Assembly: GCA_016705575.1 (NCBI GenBank)
Contig: JADIXX010000003.1
Location: 186,001 to 250,000 of the forward strand
Source: Candidatus Aalborgicola defluviihabitans
GTDB lineage: Bacteria > Pseudomonadota > Gammaproteobacteria > Burkholderiales > Burkholderiaceae_C
DNA: 64,000 bases
Direction: 5' to 3'
Part shown: positions 1-9,306 of the stretch, piece by piece
Numbering within the stretch: position 1 is the first letter of the stretch
How the letters are laid out: every line of letters begins with the position of its first letter
Translations under genes and position numbers: made by a program
The notes under the pieces: generated by a model
The model's database searches: none
What the model saw: the letters and a program-made list of their open reading frames with translations, nothing else
What the model was told of the DNA's origin: nothing

Positions 1-1
1 G

Positions 2-919
2 TTGTGGAACAGCTGGCACCGCCAGTGGCCCGACACGCTGCAGGCCAGCCCAGCCCAGCGCGCGATGCTGGAACGGGTGGCCAAGTTCTCTTCGAAGCTG
101 CCGCCACGTCGAATCTCCCGCGCCACCGACCACTTTCTGCACCTGGGTGCCTGGGTGATGGGCCGCGAAGAACACGTGCTGGGTGCGGTGCGTCTAATCG
201 GCCAACTATTGTTGGATGTGGTGCAGTTGGTACGCCATCCGCGCCAGGCGCCGTGGCGCGATATTTCGGGTCACATTTACCGCATTGGCGCCACCGCCTT
301 GCCGATTACAGCGCTCTTGGGGTTTTTGATTGGCGTGGTGCTGGCCTACCTGATGTCGCAGCAGTTGCGCCAGTTTGGTGCGGACGCTTTTATCGTCAAC
401 ATTCTGGGCATTTCACTCATCCGCGAACTCGGGCCGGTATTGGCGGCCATCTTGATTGCCGGGCGGTCCGGCTCGGCCATCACCGCGCAAATTGGCGTGA
501 TGCGTGTCACTGAAGAGCTGGACGCCATGCAGGTCATGGGCATTCCCAAAGGCTTCCGGCTGGTAATGCCACGCGCCCTGGCCATGACGGTGGTGATGCC
601 GCTGCTGGCGGTGTGGACCACCCTTGCCGCGCTGCTGGGCGGCATGCTGGCAGCCGATATGGTCATGGGGCTAACGCCGGCCTACTTTGTCACTGCGCTG
701 GCCAAGGCGGTGCTGGTGTCGAACCTGTGGCTGGCGGTGGCCAAGTCGGCGGTGTTTGGGTTGATGATTGCGCTCATTGGTTGCCACTATGGGCTGCGCG
801 TACTGCCCAATACGCAGAGTCTGGGCGAGGGCACCACCACATCGGTGGTGACCAGCATCACCATGGTGGTTTTGGTGGACGCGTTGTTTGCAGTGGTGTT
901 CAAGGACGTCGGGATATGA
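2..919 (+). CDS. MlaE-family lipid ABC transporter permease (5' end outside window)
   Basis: Integral membrane permease of an MCE-type transporter that moves lipids between the inner membrane and the envelope. The reading frame is open to the window edge, so the true start lies upstream; relatives often carry an N-terminal STAS-like domain there. Visible are several hydrophobic segments after about residue 95 and the family core RELGPVLAAILIAGRSGSA (about 141-159) followed by the cytoplasmic EELDAMQVMGI coupling segment (about 171-181). Its stop overlaps the ATG of the ATPase gene by four bases (ATGA), so the two are translationally coupled. MlaE family membership is clear; the exact lipid and whether this is the Mla system proper are not, because no MlaC or MlaB follows. 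Confidence 0.9.
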   Translation: MWNSWHRQWPDTLQASPAQRAMLERVAKFSSKLPPRRISRATDHFLHLGAWVMGREEHVLGAVRLIGQLLLDVVQLVRHPRQAPWRDISGHIYRIGATALPITALLGFLIGVVLAYLMSQQLRQFGADAFIVNILGISLIRELGPVLAAILIAGRSGSAITAQIGVMRVTEELDAMQVMGIPKGFRLVMPRALAMTVVMPLLAVWTTLAALLGGMLAADMVMGLTPAYFVTALAKAVLVSNLWLAVAKSAVFGLMIALIGCHYGLRVLPNTQSLGEGTTTSVVTSITMVVLVDALFAVVFKDVGI

Positions 920-1773
920 GCACCCAGGATTTACCAGGGCATGGGGCTGATCTGCCTGCTGGCGTCCCAACGGCAGGTCGTACGAGCGCCGCGCCAGTGA
1001 TCGAAATTCGCAACCTGTGGACCGTGTTCCGTACCGCCGGTGTGGATTCGGTGATTCATAAGGACCTGAACTTGACGATCGCCCGGGGCGAATTGCTCGC
1101 TATCGTGGGCGGCTCGGGCAGCGGCAAGACCACACTGTTGCGCCAGATTTTGGGGCTGACGGTGCCCGCGCGCGGAAGCATTACCGTGCTGGGGCATACG
1201 GCCGCCGAACTCACCCGTGCCGGTGCTGCCGCCCGCGTTGGCATGCTGTTTCAGCACGGGGCGTTGTACTCGGCCTTTACGGTGTTGGAGAACATCGCCT
1301 TTCCCTTGCGTGAACTGGGCACCCTGCCAGAAGACCTGGTGCGTGATGCTGTCATGGTCAAGCTCCAGATGGTGGGTCTGGAACCGGCTCACGCGCACAA
1401 AATGCCATCTGATCTGTCGGGCGGCATGGTCAAGCGCGTGGCGCTGGCGCGTGCCCTCATCATGGACCCGCCTTTGCTGTTGCTGGACGAACCCACCGCC
1501 GGGCTGGACCCGGACCGCTCTGACGCGTTTTGCAATTTGCTGCGCTCCATGCACCAGGAGCTGGGCCTGACCGTGGTAATGGTCACGCACGACCTGGATA
1601 CCATTTACGAAATCAGCACCCGCGTGGCCGTGGTGGCCGACAAACACGTGATCATTGATGCCCCGCCCAAGGAGGTCATTGCTTTTGACCACCCCTTTGT
1701 GCGGGAGTTTTTTCTGGGTGGCCGGGGCATGCGCGCGCAAGAGTTGTTGCGTCTGCACCCTTACGCTGTGTAG
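916..1773 (+). CDS. MlaF-like ABC transporter ATP-binding protein
   Basis: Cytoplasmic ATPase that would power the upstream permease. The start at 916 is chosen because ATG there overlaps the permease stop (ATGA); the frame is also open further upstream, but that part is the shadow of the permease gene. From this start the protein is 285 residues. Walker A GGSGSGKT lies at 65-72, the Q-loop glutamine at about 113, the ABC signature LSGGM at 167-171 and Walker B LLLLDEP at 187-193, followed by an H-loop (VTHDL). The LSGGM variant with MVKR after it is typical of MlaF/MCE ATPases. Confidence 0.92.
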   Translation: MSTQDLPGHGADLPAGVPTAGRTSAAPVIEIRNLWTVFRTAGVDSVIHKDLNLTIARGELLAIVGGSGSGKTTLLRQILGLTVPARGSITVLGHTAAELTRAGAAARVGMLFQHGALYSAFTVLENIAFPLRELGTLPEDLVRDAVMVKLQMVGLEPAHAHKMPSDLSGGMVKRVALARALIMDPPLLLLDEPTAGLDPDRSDAFCNLLRSMHQELGLTVVMVTHDLDTIYEISTRVAVVADKHVIIDAPPKEVIAFDHPFVREFFLGGRGMRAQELLRLHPYAV

Positions 1774-1785
1774 AAAGGGAGTCTT

Positions 1786-2751
1786 ATGGAAAACAAATCA
1801 CACGCCTTGGCTGCTGGCGCTTTTGTGTTGGTGGTGGTCGCCATGCTGGTGGGGCTGGCTGCCTGGCTCACGCGCGACACGGGTGAGCACCGCTTGTTCG
1901 AAATCTCCAGCCACGAAAGCGTAACTGGCCTGCAAGAACAGGCCCCTGTGCGCTACAAGGGCGTGACTGTGGGGCGCGTACAGTCGATTGCGCTGGACCG
2001 CGAGAAAGCCGGCAACGTGTTGGTGCGCTTTGCCGTGGACGGCACGGCACCCATGACCACCGCTACTTTTGCCACGCTGGGTTTTCAGGGTGTGACCGGG
2101 CTGGCCTTCATTCAGCTGGATGACTCTGGTGCGCCATCGCAAGCCCTGGCCACCAATGATGAACAGCCCCCCCGCATCCCCATGCACGCCAGCCTTCTGT
2201 CGCGCCTGTCCGATCAAGGAGCCGGCTTGCTTACCCAACTGGACGAAGCCAGCCAACACGTCAACCAGTTGTTGGCTGCCGGCAACCAGAAGAAGCTGAT
2301 GGACGCCATTGACCACATGGGCCAAGCCGCTGCCAACATTGGCCAGTTGGCCCACGCCGTTGACCAGTCCAACCTGGGCGGTATGGTGAAGGATGCTGGC
2401 GTTGCGTTCAAGAGCCTCAAAACCAACGCCGACCGCCTGGGCGAGATGTCGGATTCGGTGGGCACCTCGGCCGATGCCTTCAAGCGCATGTCCGAGCGCA
2501 TGAGTGGCCCGGGTGGCACGCTGGACGCCATCGCCCAGGGCAGCGACACACTGCTGACCACCGGCAAAACCCTCAACACCACTCTGGTGCCGCGCATCAA
2601 CCGCACAGTGGACGACACCGCGCGCACTGTGCGCCACATCGGCCGCGCGGTGGAAACGGTCAATGACAATCCGCAGGCCCTGCTATTGGGCAACGGCACC
2701 GTGCTGCCCGGCCCGGGCGAGCCCGGTTTTTCGCAGCCCAACGCCCGCTAA
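1786..2751 (+). CDS. MCE-domain (MlaD-like) periplasmic lipid-binding protein
   Basis: Inner-membrane anchored MCE protein, 321 residues, expected to form the periplasmic ring through which lipids pass. One N-terminal membrane helix (about 9-27) precedes an MCE/MlaD domain (about 38-116) with the family-like stretch VRYKGVTVGRV. The rest is a long polar, alanine-rich region predicted to be helical, as in MCE proteins with extended coiled tails. It starts 12 bases after the ATPase stop behind an AAAGGGAG-type ribosome site, so it belongs to the same operon. Confidence 0.9.
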   Translation: MENKSHALAAGAFVLVVVAMLVGLAAWLTRDTGEHRLFEISSHESVTGLQEQAPVRYKGVTVGRVQSIALDREKAGNVLVRFAVDGTAPMTTATFATLGFQGVTGLAFIQLDDSGAPSQALATNDEQPPRIPMHASLLSRLSDQGAGLLTQLDEASQHVNQLLAAGNQKKLMDAIDHMGQAAANIGQLAHAVDQSNLGGMVKDAGVAFKSLKTNADRLGEMSDSVGTSADAFKRMSERMSGPGGTLDAIAQGSDTLLTTGKTLNTTLVPRINRTVDDTARTVRHIGRAVETVNDNPQALLLGNGTVLPGPGEPGFSQPNAR

Positions 2752-2788
2752 AGCGTAAGGCGCACTGATTTGCACAGTATCATTCAAG

Positions 2789-2846
2789 GATTGCTATGAA
2801 AATAATAGCTGGTTATGTATATTCGACGAGGGCTAGAGCCCTATTT
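2789..2846 (+). repeat. Dispersed repeat copy 1 (ATAGCT-N16-CGAGGGCTAG), encodes lipoprotein N-terminus
   Basis: Core ATAGCT at 2805-2810, 16 bases, then CGAGGGCTAG. The upstream part GATTGCTAT-AAAAT matches copy 3 near 28350. The copy contains the start codon and the first 17 or so codons of the lipoprotein gene at 2796. Confidence 0.85.
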
Positions 2847-3461
2847 GGCTTGATGATTTTGGCTTTGACGGGCTGCGCACAGATGCAGCCCCACCCGCGC
2901 GCCACGGTGTACGACTTTGGCCCAGGCCCCGTGGTCGACGCCCCCGCCAACCGCATGGCCAACCTGCCAGCGTTGGTGTTGGCAGAGGTGGACACCAGTG
3001 CCGCGCTGGACAGCACCGCCGTGCTCTACCGTCTGGCCTACAGCGACGCCCAGCAACTGCGCCCCTACGCCCAGGCCCGCTGGAGCATGACCCCCGCCCA
3101 ACTGCTGCGCCAGCGCTTGCGCGAGCACCTGGGCCAGCGCCGCGCCGTGCTCAACGCCGCCCAAGGGCTGGCCATTTCTCAATCTGCTAAATCCATGTCC
3201 ATGCACGTGGAGTTGGACGAGTTCAGCCAGTTGTTTGACAGTGCCGAGCACAGCACGGGCCTGGTCCGCCTGCGTGCCACTGTTGGCCAAGCTAACGCAG
3301 GCGCTGATCGCCTGGTGGCCCAGCGCAGCTTCGTGGTGCAGCGCCCGGCACCCACGCAAGACGCAGCCGGCGGCGTGCGCGCGCTCACGTTGGCGGTGGA
3401 TGCGGTGGTGGCGGAGATTGCAGAGTGGCTGGAGCAGGTGGAGAAGGCGTCGGCGCAATGA
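2796..3461 (+). CDS. ABC-type transport auxiliary lipoprotein (PqiC/YmbA-like)
   Basis: Outer-membrane lipoprotein of 221 residues that completes the MCE transporter operon. A lipobox LTGC at residues 24-27 ends the signal peptide; the body resembles the ABC-transport-auxiliary (DUF330/PqiC) family. An AAGGA ribosome site lies five bases before the ATG at 2796. The signal peptide is odd: residues about 2-18 (KIIAGYVYSTRARALFG) are encoded by a copy of the dispersed repeat, so the positively charged n-region was recruited from repeat DNA. Function in lipid transport is inferred from context. Confidence 0.85.
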   Translation: MKIIAGYVYSTRARALFGLMILALTGCAQMQPHPRATVYDFGPGPVVDAPANRMANLPALVLAEVDTSAALDSTAVLYRLAYSDAQQLRPYAQARWSMTPAQLLRQRLREHLGQRRAVLNAAQGLAISQSAKSMSMHVELDEFSQLFDSAEHSTGLVRLRATVGQANAGADRLVAQRSFVVQRPAPTQDAAGGVRALTLAVDAVVAEIAEWLEQVEKASAQ

Positions 3462-3467
3462 CGGGGT

Positions 3468-4100
3468 TCAATGCCCTAGCGCCGGAAACAACTTTACCAA
3501 TCCATCCGACATCACTTCTACCGCTAGCGCAGCCAGGATCAGGCCCATCAGCCGCGTCATGACGTCGATGCCAGTCTTGCCCAGCACACGGGCAATCGGT
3601 TGTGCCAAGGCAAAGCAAAAAGCGGTGGCCAATGCGATGACCACGCCGTAGCCCACCAATGTGCTCAGTTGCCAAAAGGTCTTGGCCTTTTCGGCATAAA
3701 TGACGACGGTGGACATGGTGGCTGGGCCGGTTAAGAGCGGAATGGTCAGCGGCACCACGGCAATGCTGGCGCCGCGCGCAGCTTTTGCTGCGCCGTCTTC
3801 CATTTCATTCGTGCTGGGCTTGATTTCGGCTGGCTGGGCGTTCAGCATATTCAACGCCGACGTCAACAACAACATGCCGCCGCCCACCTGAAAGCTGGCC
3901 AGCGAGATACTGAAAAAATTCAAAATTTGCAGGCCAGCCAGTGCGCTGGTGGCAATCACCACAAAGCAACTGAACGACGAAATGACAACGGTACGGCGGC
4001 GGTGTTCGCGCGTGAAGCCCTGCGTGTAGTGGATAAAAAACGGCACGATCGCCAGCGGGTTGACGATGGCCAGCAGGGTGATGAGGGGTTTGAAATCCAT
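3468..4100 (-). CDS. MarC-family integral membrane protein
   Basis: A 210-residue polytopic inner-membrane protein with about six hydrophobic helices. The N-terminal LLAIVNPLAIVPFF and later PLTIPLLTGPATMSTVV are characteristic of the MarC (UPF0056) family. Its biochemical role is unknown; the old link with multiple antibiotic resistance is not supported for the family. It converges with the lipoprotein gene, the two stops lying about six bases apart. Confidence 0.9.
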   Translation of the reverse strand: MDFKPLITLLAIVNPLAIVPFFIHYTQGFTREHRRRTVVISSFSCFVVIATSALAGLQILNFFSISLASFQVGGGMLLLTSALNMLNAQPAEIKPSTNEMEDGAAKAARGASIAVVPLTIPLLTGPATMSTVVIYAEKAKTFWQLSTLVGYGVVIALATAFCFALAQPIARVLGKTGIDVMTRLMGLILAALAVEVMSDGLVKLFPALGH

Positions 4101-4130
4101 GGTGCGAGTATGCCGTTTGATGTGGACCGT

Positions 4131-4877
4131 TCAGCGTCCGCCGCTCACATCCAACAGGGCGCCGGTGGTGTAACTGGCGTCAACGCCCATCAGCCAGACA
4201 ATGGCCTGGGCCACTTCCAGTGCGGTGCCGGGGCGCTGCATGGGTAGCTGGGTGGCCAGGCGCTGGGCCCGGTCGGGCTCGCCACCGCTGGCGTGGATGT
4301 CGGTGGCTATGATGCCGGGGCGCACTGCGTTGACGCGGATGCCCTCAGCAGCCACCTCTTTGGCCAGACCCAGGGTGAAGGTGTCGATGGCCCCCTTGCT
4401 GGCAGCATAGTCCACATACTGGCCGGGCGACCCAACTCGCGATGCTGCGCTGGAGACATTGACGATGCTGCCGCCACTGCCCCCGTGGCGCGTGCTCATG
4501 CGTTTTACGGCTTCGCGTGCGCAGACAAACGAGCCGATGATGTTGGTGGTGAACATGCGTTGCAGGCGCTCTACCGTCATGGTGTCCACCCGGCAGGCGA
4601 CATCGACCACGCCGGCGTTGTTGACCAGGCTGCTCAAGGGGCCGAGCTTGGCGTCGATCTTGTCAAACATGGCCAGCACTTGCGATTCGACCGCCACATC
4701 AGCCTGCACCGTGATGGCTGAGCCACCACCGTCGCGGATCTGTCGTACCACCTCGTCGGCGGCGAGTGAGTTGCTGGTGTAGTTCACCGCCACGGCGTAA
4801 CCCTTCCGGGCGGCCAGCAGAGCGGTGGCCGCCCCAATGCCGCGCGAGCCACCGGTAATCAAGACAATGGGTTGCAT
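4131..4877 (-). CDS. SDR-family NAD(P)-dependent oxidoreductase
   Basis: Classical short-chain dehydrogenase of 248 residues. The cofactor motif TGGSRGIG is at 8-15, NNAG at 86-89, the catalytic serine at about 142/143 and YAASK (Y157, K161) at 157-161. The C-terminus TTGALLDVSGGR is the usual end of this family. An Asn-Tyr after beta-strand 2 (VNYTSN) suggests NADP preference. The substrate cannot be told; relatives are annotated as 3-oxoacyl-ACP reductase-like or glucose dehydrogenase-like. It is not obviously in an operon, being nine bases from the next minus-strand gene. Confidence 0.9.
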   Translation of the reverse strand: MQPIVLITGGSRGIGAATALLAARKGYAVAVNYTSNSLAADEVVRQIRDGGGSAITVQADVAVESQVLAMFDKIDAKLGPLSSLVNNAGVVDVACRVDTMTVERLQRMFTTNIIGSFVCAREAVKRMSTRHGGSGGSIVNVSSAASRVGSPGQYVDYAASKGAIDTFTLGLAKEVAAEGIRVNAVRPGIIATDIHASGGEPDRAQRLATQLPMQRPGTALEVAQAIVWLMGVDASYTTGALLDVSGGR

Positions 4878-4886
4878 GCTGGGGTT

Positions 4887-5468
4887 CTATAGTGGGGCGA
4901 TGCTGCCGTTGAGCACAGCCGGCGCGTAGTATTGCTGAAAGCCCTTCCACACCACGCCCGATTTGGCTGCGCGCTCGTCGTCTTGTAATGCACCGGCCAG
5001 AATGCTGGGGGCCATGATGGTGGCGTCGGCCGCGCCACTTTTGAGCAGGCGCGCAACCGATAGTGCATCCACCTCCAGAATCAAGCGCCCTTGCTGAGTC
5101 AGCGTGGTGATCAGTTCTTGGTAAGCCGGGCCATCGTCAAAGCCACGCACCAGGACGATTTTGAGGTCGGTTTGCGCCAACAAATCCTGCGTGCTTTTGA
5201 TGGGGGCGTGCCCGCTACTCAGGGTTATCAGCATGGCGCGGTTGCGGATCGGGGGAACAAAGCAGCCGTACGCGTCGCGCTTGGGTATTTTGCTGGCCGG
5301 AATCAGCAGGTCCAGGTAAATGCCTTTGATGGCGTTGCCGTCCACGATCGCGCTCTGGCCGTTAGCCGACATGGGCACGTTGATGGTGCGTGAGTAGATA
5401 GCATGGGCTGGCAGCGACAAAACAAAGCCGGAGACGGTGGCAGCGAGGAGCATCAGTAGTCTGTGCAT
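4887..5468 (-). CDS. Shortened periplasmic solute-binding-like protein
   Basis: Exported protein of 193 residues. The start at 5468 is chosen over one 45 bases upstream because it has AAGGGA before it and opens directly into a signal peptide (MHRLLMLLAATVSGFVLSLPAHA, residues 1-23). The mature part resembles a type 3 solute-binding protein: GIYLDLL, then a segment like S-T-Q-D-L preceding KIVLVRGF. Normal members are about 250-270 residues and have about 50 residues between these blocks that are absent here, so this may be a diverged or decaying paralogue. Function unknown. Confidence 0.65.
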   Translation of the reverse strand: MHRLLMLLAATVSGFVLSLPAHAIYSRTINVPMSANGQSAIVDGNAIKGIYLDLLIPASKIPKRDAYGCFVPPIRNRAMLITLSSGHAPIKSTQDLLAQTDLKIVLVRGFDDGPAYQELITTLTQQGRLILEVDALSVARLLKSGAADATIMAPSILAGALQDDERAAKSGVVWKGFQQYYAPAVLNGSIAPL

Positions 5469-5613
5469 AAATGGTTCCCTTGACGACAAAATGCGGCGCG
5501 TTGTCGCAGCCAATCAGTAAGCAGTGGCCAAGTGATGCATCGGACGTTCCTCTACATCATTGACGTGGGATCGTTGGGCATGCTTGGACCATTGCACATC
5601 GACTTATGTGTAT

Positions 5614-6702
5614 TCAACTTGCTACTGCGCGGCCGTAGTTTCTAGATGGATTTTCCACCCAAACATACAAAACCTGCGCTATCAAAAAAGTAAGAATTAT
5701 GCATAGAGCAGCGAAAACCACGGGCGGTGCGATTACTCCGCAGAGATTCAAGATTTGAGGGGCTGCATTGTGAAAAAGATAGATCCCAAAACTCAAGTTT
5801 CCAAGCCAGACGGACACGATTCTCAGCCAAGGGGGTGCACGCTGCCCAAATCGCCCTAGCGCAGCCACAATAGGCATGAATGCTAGGGCTGCAAAAAGGC
5901 CGATGTTTCCACGAAGAACGTCGTTTTCCATCACGGCGTTGTCACCACCACGGGCAAAGTAAAACGAGAAAACCCAAGCGGCAATGACCCAAAGTGCAGC
6001 ACCTGCGAAGATCATCAAGAATCGCGCGCGGGCTGTCAGTTCGTTTCGCGATATCTGCCATGCAATAACGCCCAATAGAAACTCGATAAGTAACCCTGGC
6101 AAATGGACACTAAAGGCAAGAAAGTTATTTGCCATTCGCATGTCTGTTGGGCTAAAAAACGCAATAACACAATGCAAAACTAGAGCAAGCGCAACCATCA
6201 CGAAGAGCCCTCCTTTTAATCGTGCGATATAGGCCAACGCGGGAAGGAATAGGTAAAATTCGATCTCAACGGGCAGGCTCCAATAGGCTTGGTTGTAATA
6301 GAAAGCTATTTCTCGAGACTCCGTCGTATAAAGAAGAAACAAATGCGTGACGAGGTATTTCGCCTCCTGACTGGTAGAAAATTTCAAGAAAACATAAATC
6401 AGCAATGAGCAGGCGTATAGCGGGTAGATTCTGAAAAATCGCTTTATAAAAAATGATTGAGGATGGAGCGTTTTTCCAAAAAAATAAGGTGCAAAGACAT
6501 ACCCGCTGATAACAAAAAATAGGTCGACGCCAGTAATAAAATACACAAACAAACCGGCCTTGACGCCGGCTAGTCCCCAGTAATGGGCAAAAACCACCAT
6601 CAAGGCAGCAATACCGCGCAACAGTTCAATGGGCCATTGCATCACTGTGCTGTCGGATGGTTGTGCCTTGTCGGCATTAACCATAGGTAGTGAGCAAATC
6701 AA
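5614..6702 (-). CDS. Acyltransferase-3 family membrane protein (OafA/YrhL type)
   Basis: Multi-pass acyltransferase of up to 362 residues, likely O-acetylating or acylating a surface polysaccharide. Family marks are the early PIELLRGIAALMVVFAHYWG segment with its arginine and histidine, and VDLFFVISGYV shortly after; about ten hydrophobic helices follow. An in-frame ATG 18 bases downstream (6684) is an alternative start. The gene is clearly richer in A+T than its neighbours and has rarer codons (many ATA, AAA, TTT), which suggests acquisition by transfer. No polysaccharide genes flank it. Confidence 0.88.
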   Translation of the reverse strand: MICSLPMVNADKAQPSDSTVMQWPIELLRGIAALMVVFAHYWGLAGVKAGLFVYFITGVDLFFVISGYVFAPYFFGKTLHPQSFFIKRFFRIYPLYACSLLIYVFLKFSTSQEAKYLVTHLFLLYTTESREIAFYYNQAYWSLPVEIEFYLFLPALAYIARLKGGLFVMVALALVLHCVIAFFSPTDMRMANNFLAFSVHLPGLLIEFLLGVIAWQISRNELTARARFLMIFAGAALWVIAAWVFSFYFARGGDNAVMENDVLRGNIGLFAALAFMPIVAALGRFGQRAPPWLRIVSVWLGNLSFGIYLFHNAAPQILNLCGVIAPPVVFAALCIILTFLIAQVLYVWVENPSRNYGRAVAS

Positions 6703-6747
6703 AGTAGTTCTTTGGAAAGTTGCAAGTTTGATGAGTCATGGTCGACG

Positions 6748-7869
6748 CTATCTTCCCGAGCGCGCCAAGTAGCGTTTGCGCCAGAACAATACCACCAGAC
6801 CGACAGAAATGACGACCATAAATCCAACCGCCATCCAGGCGCCACTTTGCCGGTGAATGAGCGGAAGGCCGTCAAAGTTCATGCCAAAGAAACCGGTAAT
6901 CAGGTTGAGCGGTAAAAAGATAGCGGTCAGCACAGTGAGCGTGCGCATGATGTCGTTGGTGCGGCTGCCCTGCACGTTGAAGTGCATCTGCACGGCGGTC
7001 TCCACGCTTTGCTCCAGGCGGCGTACATGGTGCACCACGCGTTCGATGTGCTCCAGCACGTCGCGGCTGCGTACCTGCAGCAAGTCGCGCTCGCGCTGTC
7101 CTGCGGGCGTGTCGGCATCGGGCCAGGTTTTGACGGCCTCGATCCAGTCTTGCAGCGCTGAGCGCTGGTCTTCGCAGATTTCGTCCAGCGTGTGCAGCGA
7201 CAGGCGCGCATCCAGCAGCGAGTTCCAGTTGTTGAAGCGGGTTTTGGGGTTGAGCAACTCGGTTTGCCAATGGTCCAACTGGTGGGTCAGTTCGCGGCGC
7301 AGTTCCAGAAAACCGTCCACCATCTGGTTGACCACCCGCAGCATCAGGTCCGCCGGGCTGGTGGGCAAGCGGGCGCCGGCCGCACGCGATTCGCTGCTGG
7401 CGGCCTGTATCAGTTTGATGACGTAAGTGTCGCGTGCGCTGCAGTCAGTGGGGTGCACGGTCAACAGAACATGGTCGAACACGGCAAAGGCCACGGGGCT
7501 GGTGTCGATACGCCGCAAAATGGGCGGACCACCGCGAGTGGGTTCACGGGTCAGTATTTCACCCGGGTGCTCCGGGTCGGCGTTGTGCGTGCCGGCCGCC
7601 AGGCGGCGAAATACGAGCACGTCGTACTGCGAGGTGTAGTCGTAGTGCGACGGCAGATGGTTGTTCATCAGGTCCGAGATGTGAAGGTCCACCAGCTGCT
7701 GGCCAGACAGGGCAAACAGCATGGCCTGCACGGTGCCTTGTTGCACTTCGAACTCGTGCCGTGTGCAGGCCACCCAGACAAAGCCGTGGGCTGGGCGACC
7801 AGCCGCCGTCAGCGCATCCAGATCATTACTTTCGGTAATTCCGCTGGCCTGAATGTGAAAGATGCGCAT
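6748..7869 (-). CDS. CorA/ZntB-type divalent cation transporter
   Basis: Inner-membrane metal ion transporter of 373 residues. A long cytoplasmic N-terminal domain ends in two C-terminal helices; the pore signature GMN is at 329-331, followed by the second helix and a basic tail. The helical EHIERVVHHVRRLEQSVETAVQMHFN segment matches the CorA stalk helix. ZntB-like members may move zinc rather than magnesium; the ion cannot be decided here. It lies between hemB and the acyltransferase, with a repeat copy separating it from hemB. Confidence 0.9.
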   Translation of the reverse strand: MRIFHIQASGITESNDLDALTAAGRPAHGFVWVACTRHEFEVQQGTVQAMLFALSGQQLVDLHISDLMNNHLPSHYDYTSQYDVLVFRRLAAGTHNADPEHPGEILTREPTRGGPPILRRIDTSPVAFAVFDHVLLTVHPTDCSARDTYVIKLIQAASSESRAAGARLPTSPADLMLRVVNQMVDGFLELRRELTHQLDHWQTELLNPKTRFNNWNSLLDARLSLHTLDEICEDQRSALQDWIEAVKTWPDADTPAGQRERDLLQVRSRDVLEHIERVVHHVRRLEQSVETAVQMHFNVQGSRTNDIMRTLTVLTAIFLPLNLITGFFGMNFDGLPLIHRQSGAWMAVGFMVVISVGLVVLFWRKRYLARSGR

Positions 7870-7900
7870 CGGTTTTTGCTGGAAAGGTATGGATAAAACA

Positions 7901-8986
<1,086 letters not shown>

Positions 8987-9072
8987 TCAGTGCGCTGGCG
9001 GAACCATTCGCTGCCGATCACTGGGCTGTGGAAAATACGGGTTCCTTTGATGCGGGTATTTCGTAAAGCCAC

Positions 9073-9101
9073 TTGCAAAGCTGCAACAACTTTGCTAAAT
9101 T
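9073..9101 (+). promoter_or_regulatory. Sigma70-type promoter of the candidate small RNA
   Basis: TTGCAA at 9073-9078 and TAAATT at 9096-9101, separated by 17 bases. Predicted start about 9107-9109. Confidence 0.65.
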
Positions 9102-9106
9102 GCATC

Positions 9107-9206
9107 CCGGGTAGCTTGCTATCTCCCGCTTTTCCTCCCTGAGCGGGGCCTTGATGTGTGACAGCAAATAGGCTTACCACCCCAGCCCTTGTGCTGGGGT
9201 TTTTTT
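9107..9206 (+). ncRNA. Candidate small RNA with anti-Shine-Dalgarno loop
   Basis: A transcript of about 100 nt is framed by a promoter (17-base spacer) and a strong intrinsic terminator. Inside, CCCGC (9125-9129) pairs with GCGGG (9143-9147), presenting a 13-base loop TTTTCCTCCCTGA that contains CCTCCC, the anti-Shine-Dalgarno sequence. An upstream TAGC-TT-GCTA forms a small first hairpin. A five-codon ORF (ATG at 9154, stop 9169-9171) is also present. The pattern recalls the betaproteobacterial toxic small RNAs with anti-SD motifs; identity with that family is not proven. Confidence 0.6.
9180..9206 (+). terminator. Intrinsic terminator of the candidate small RNA
   Basis: CCCCAGC (9180-9186) pairs with GCTGGGG (9193-9199) over a six-base loop, followed by seven T residues. 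Confidence 0.85.
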
Positions 9207-9306
9207 GCTCTCAATTTGTTTCCAAGCTCCTCGCTACGCATGGTTCGCTGCACACCAAGAGGGCGCACACGCATTGGGGGCGACCTGGCGGCGCTAAACT
9301 TCCCCA

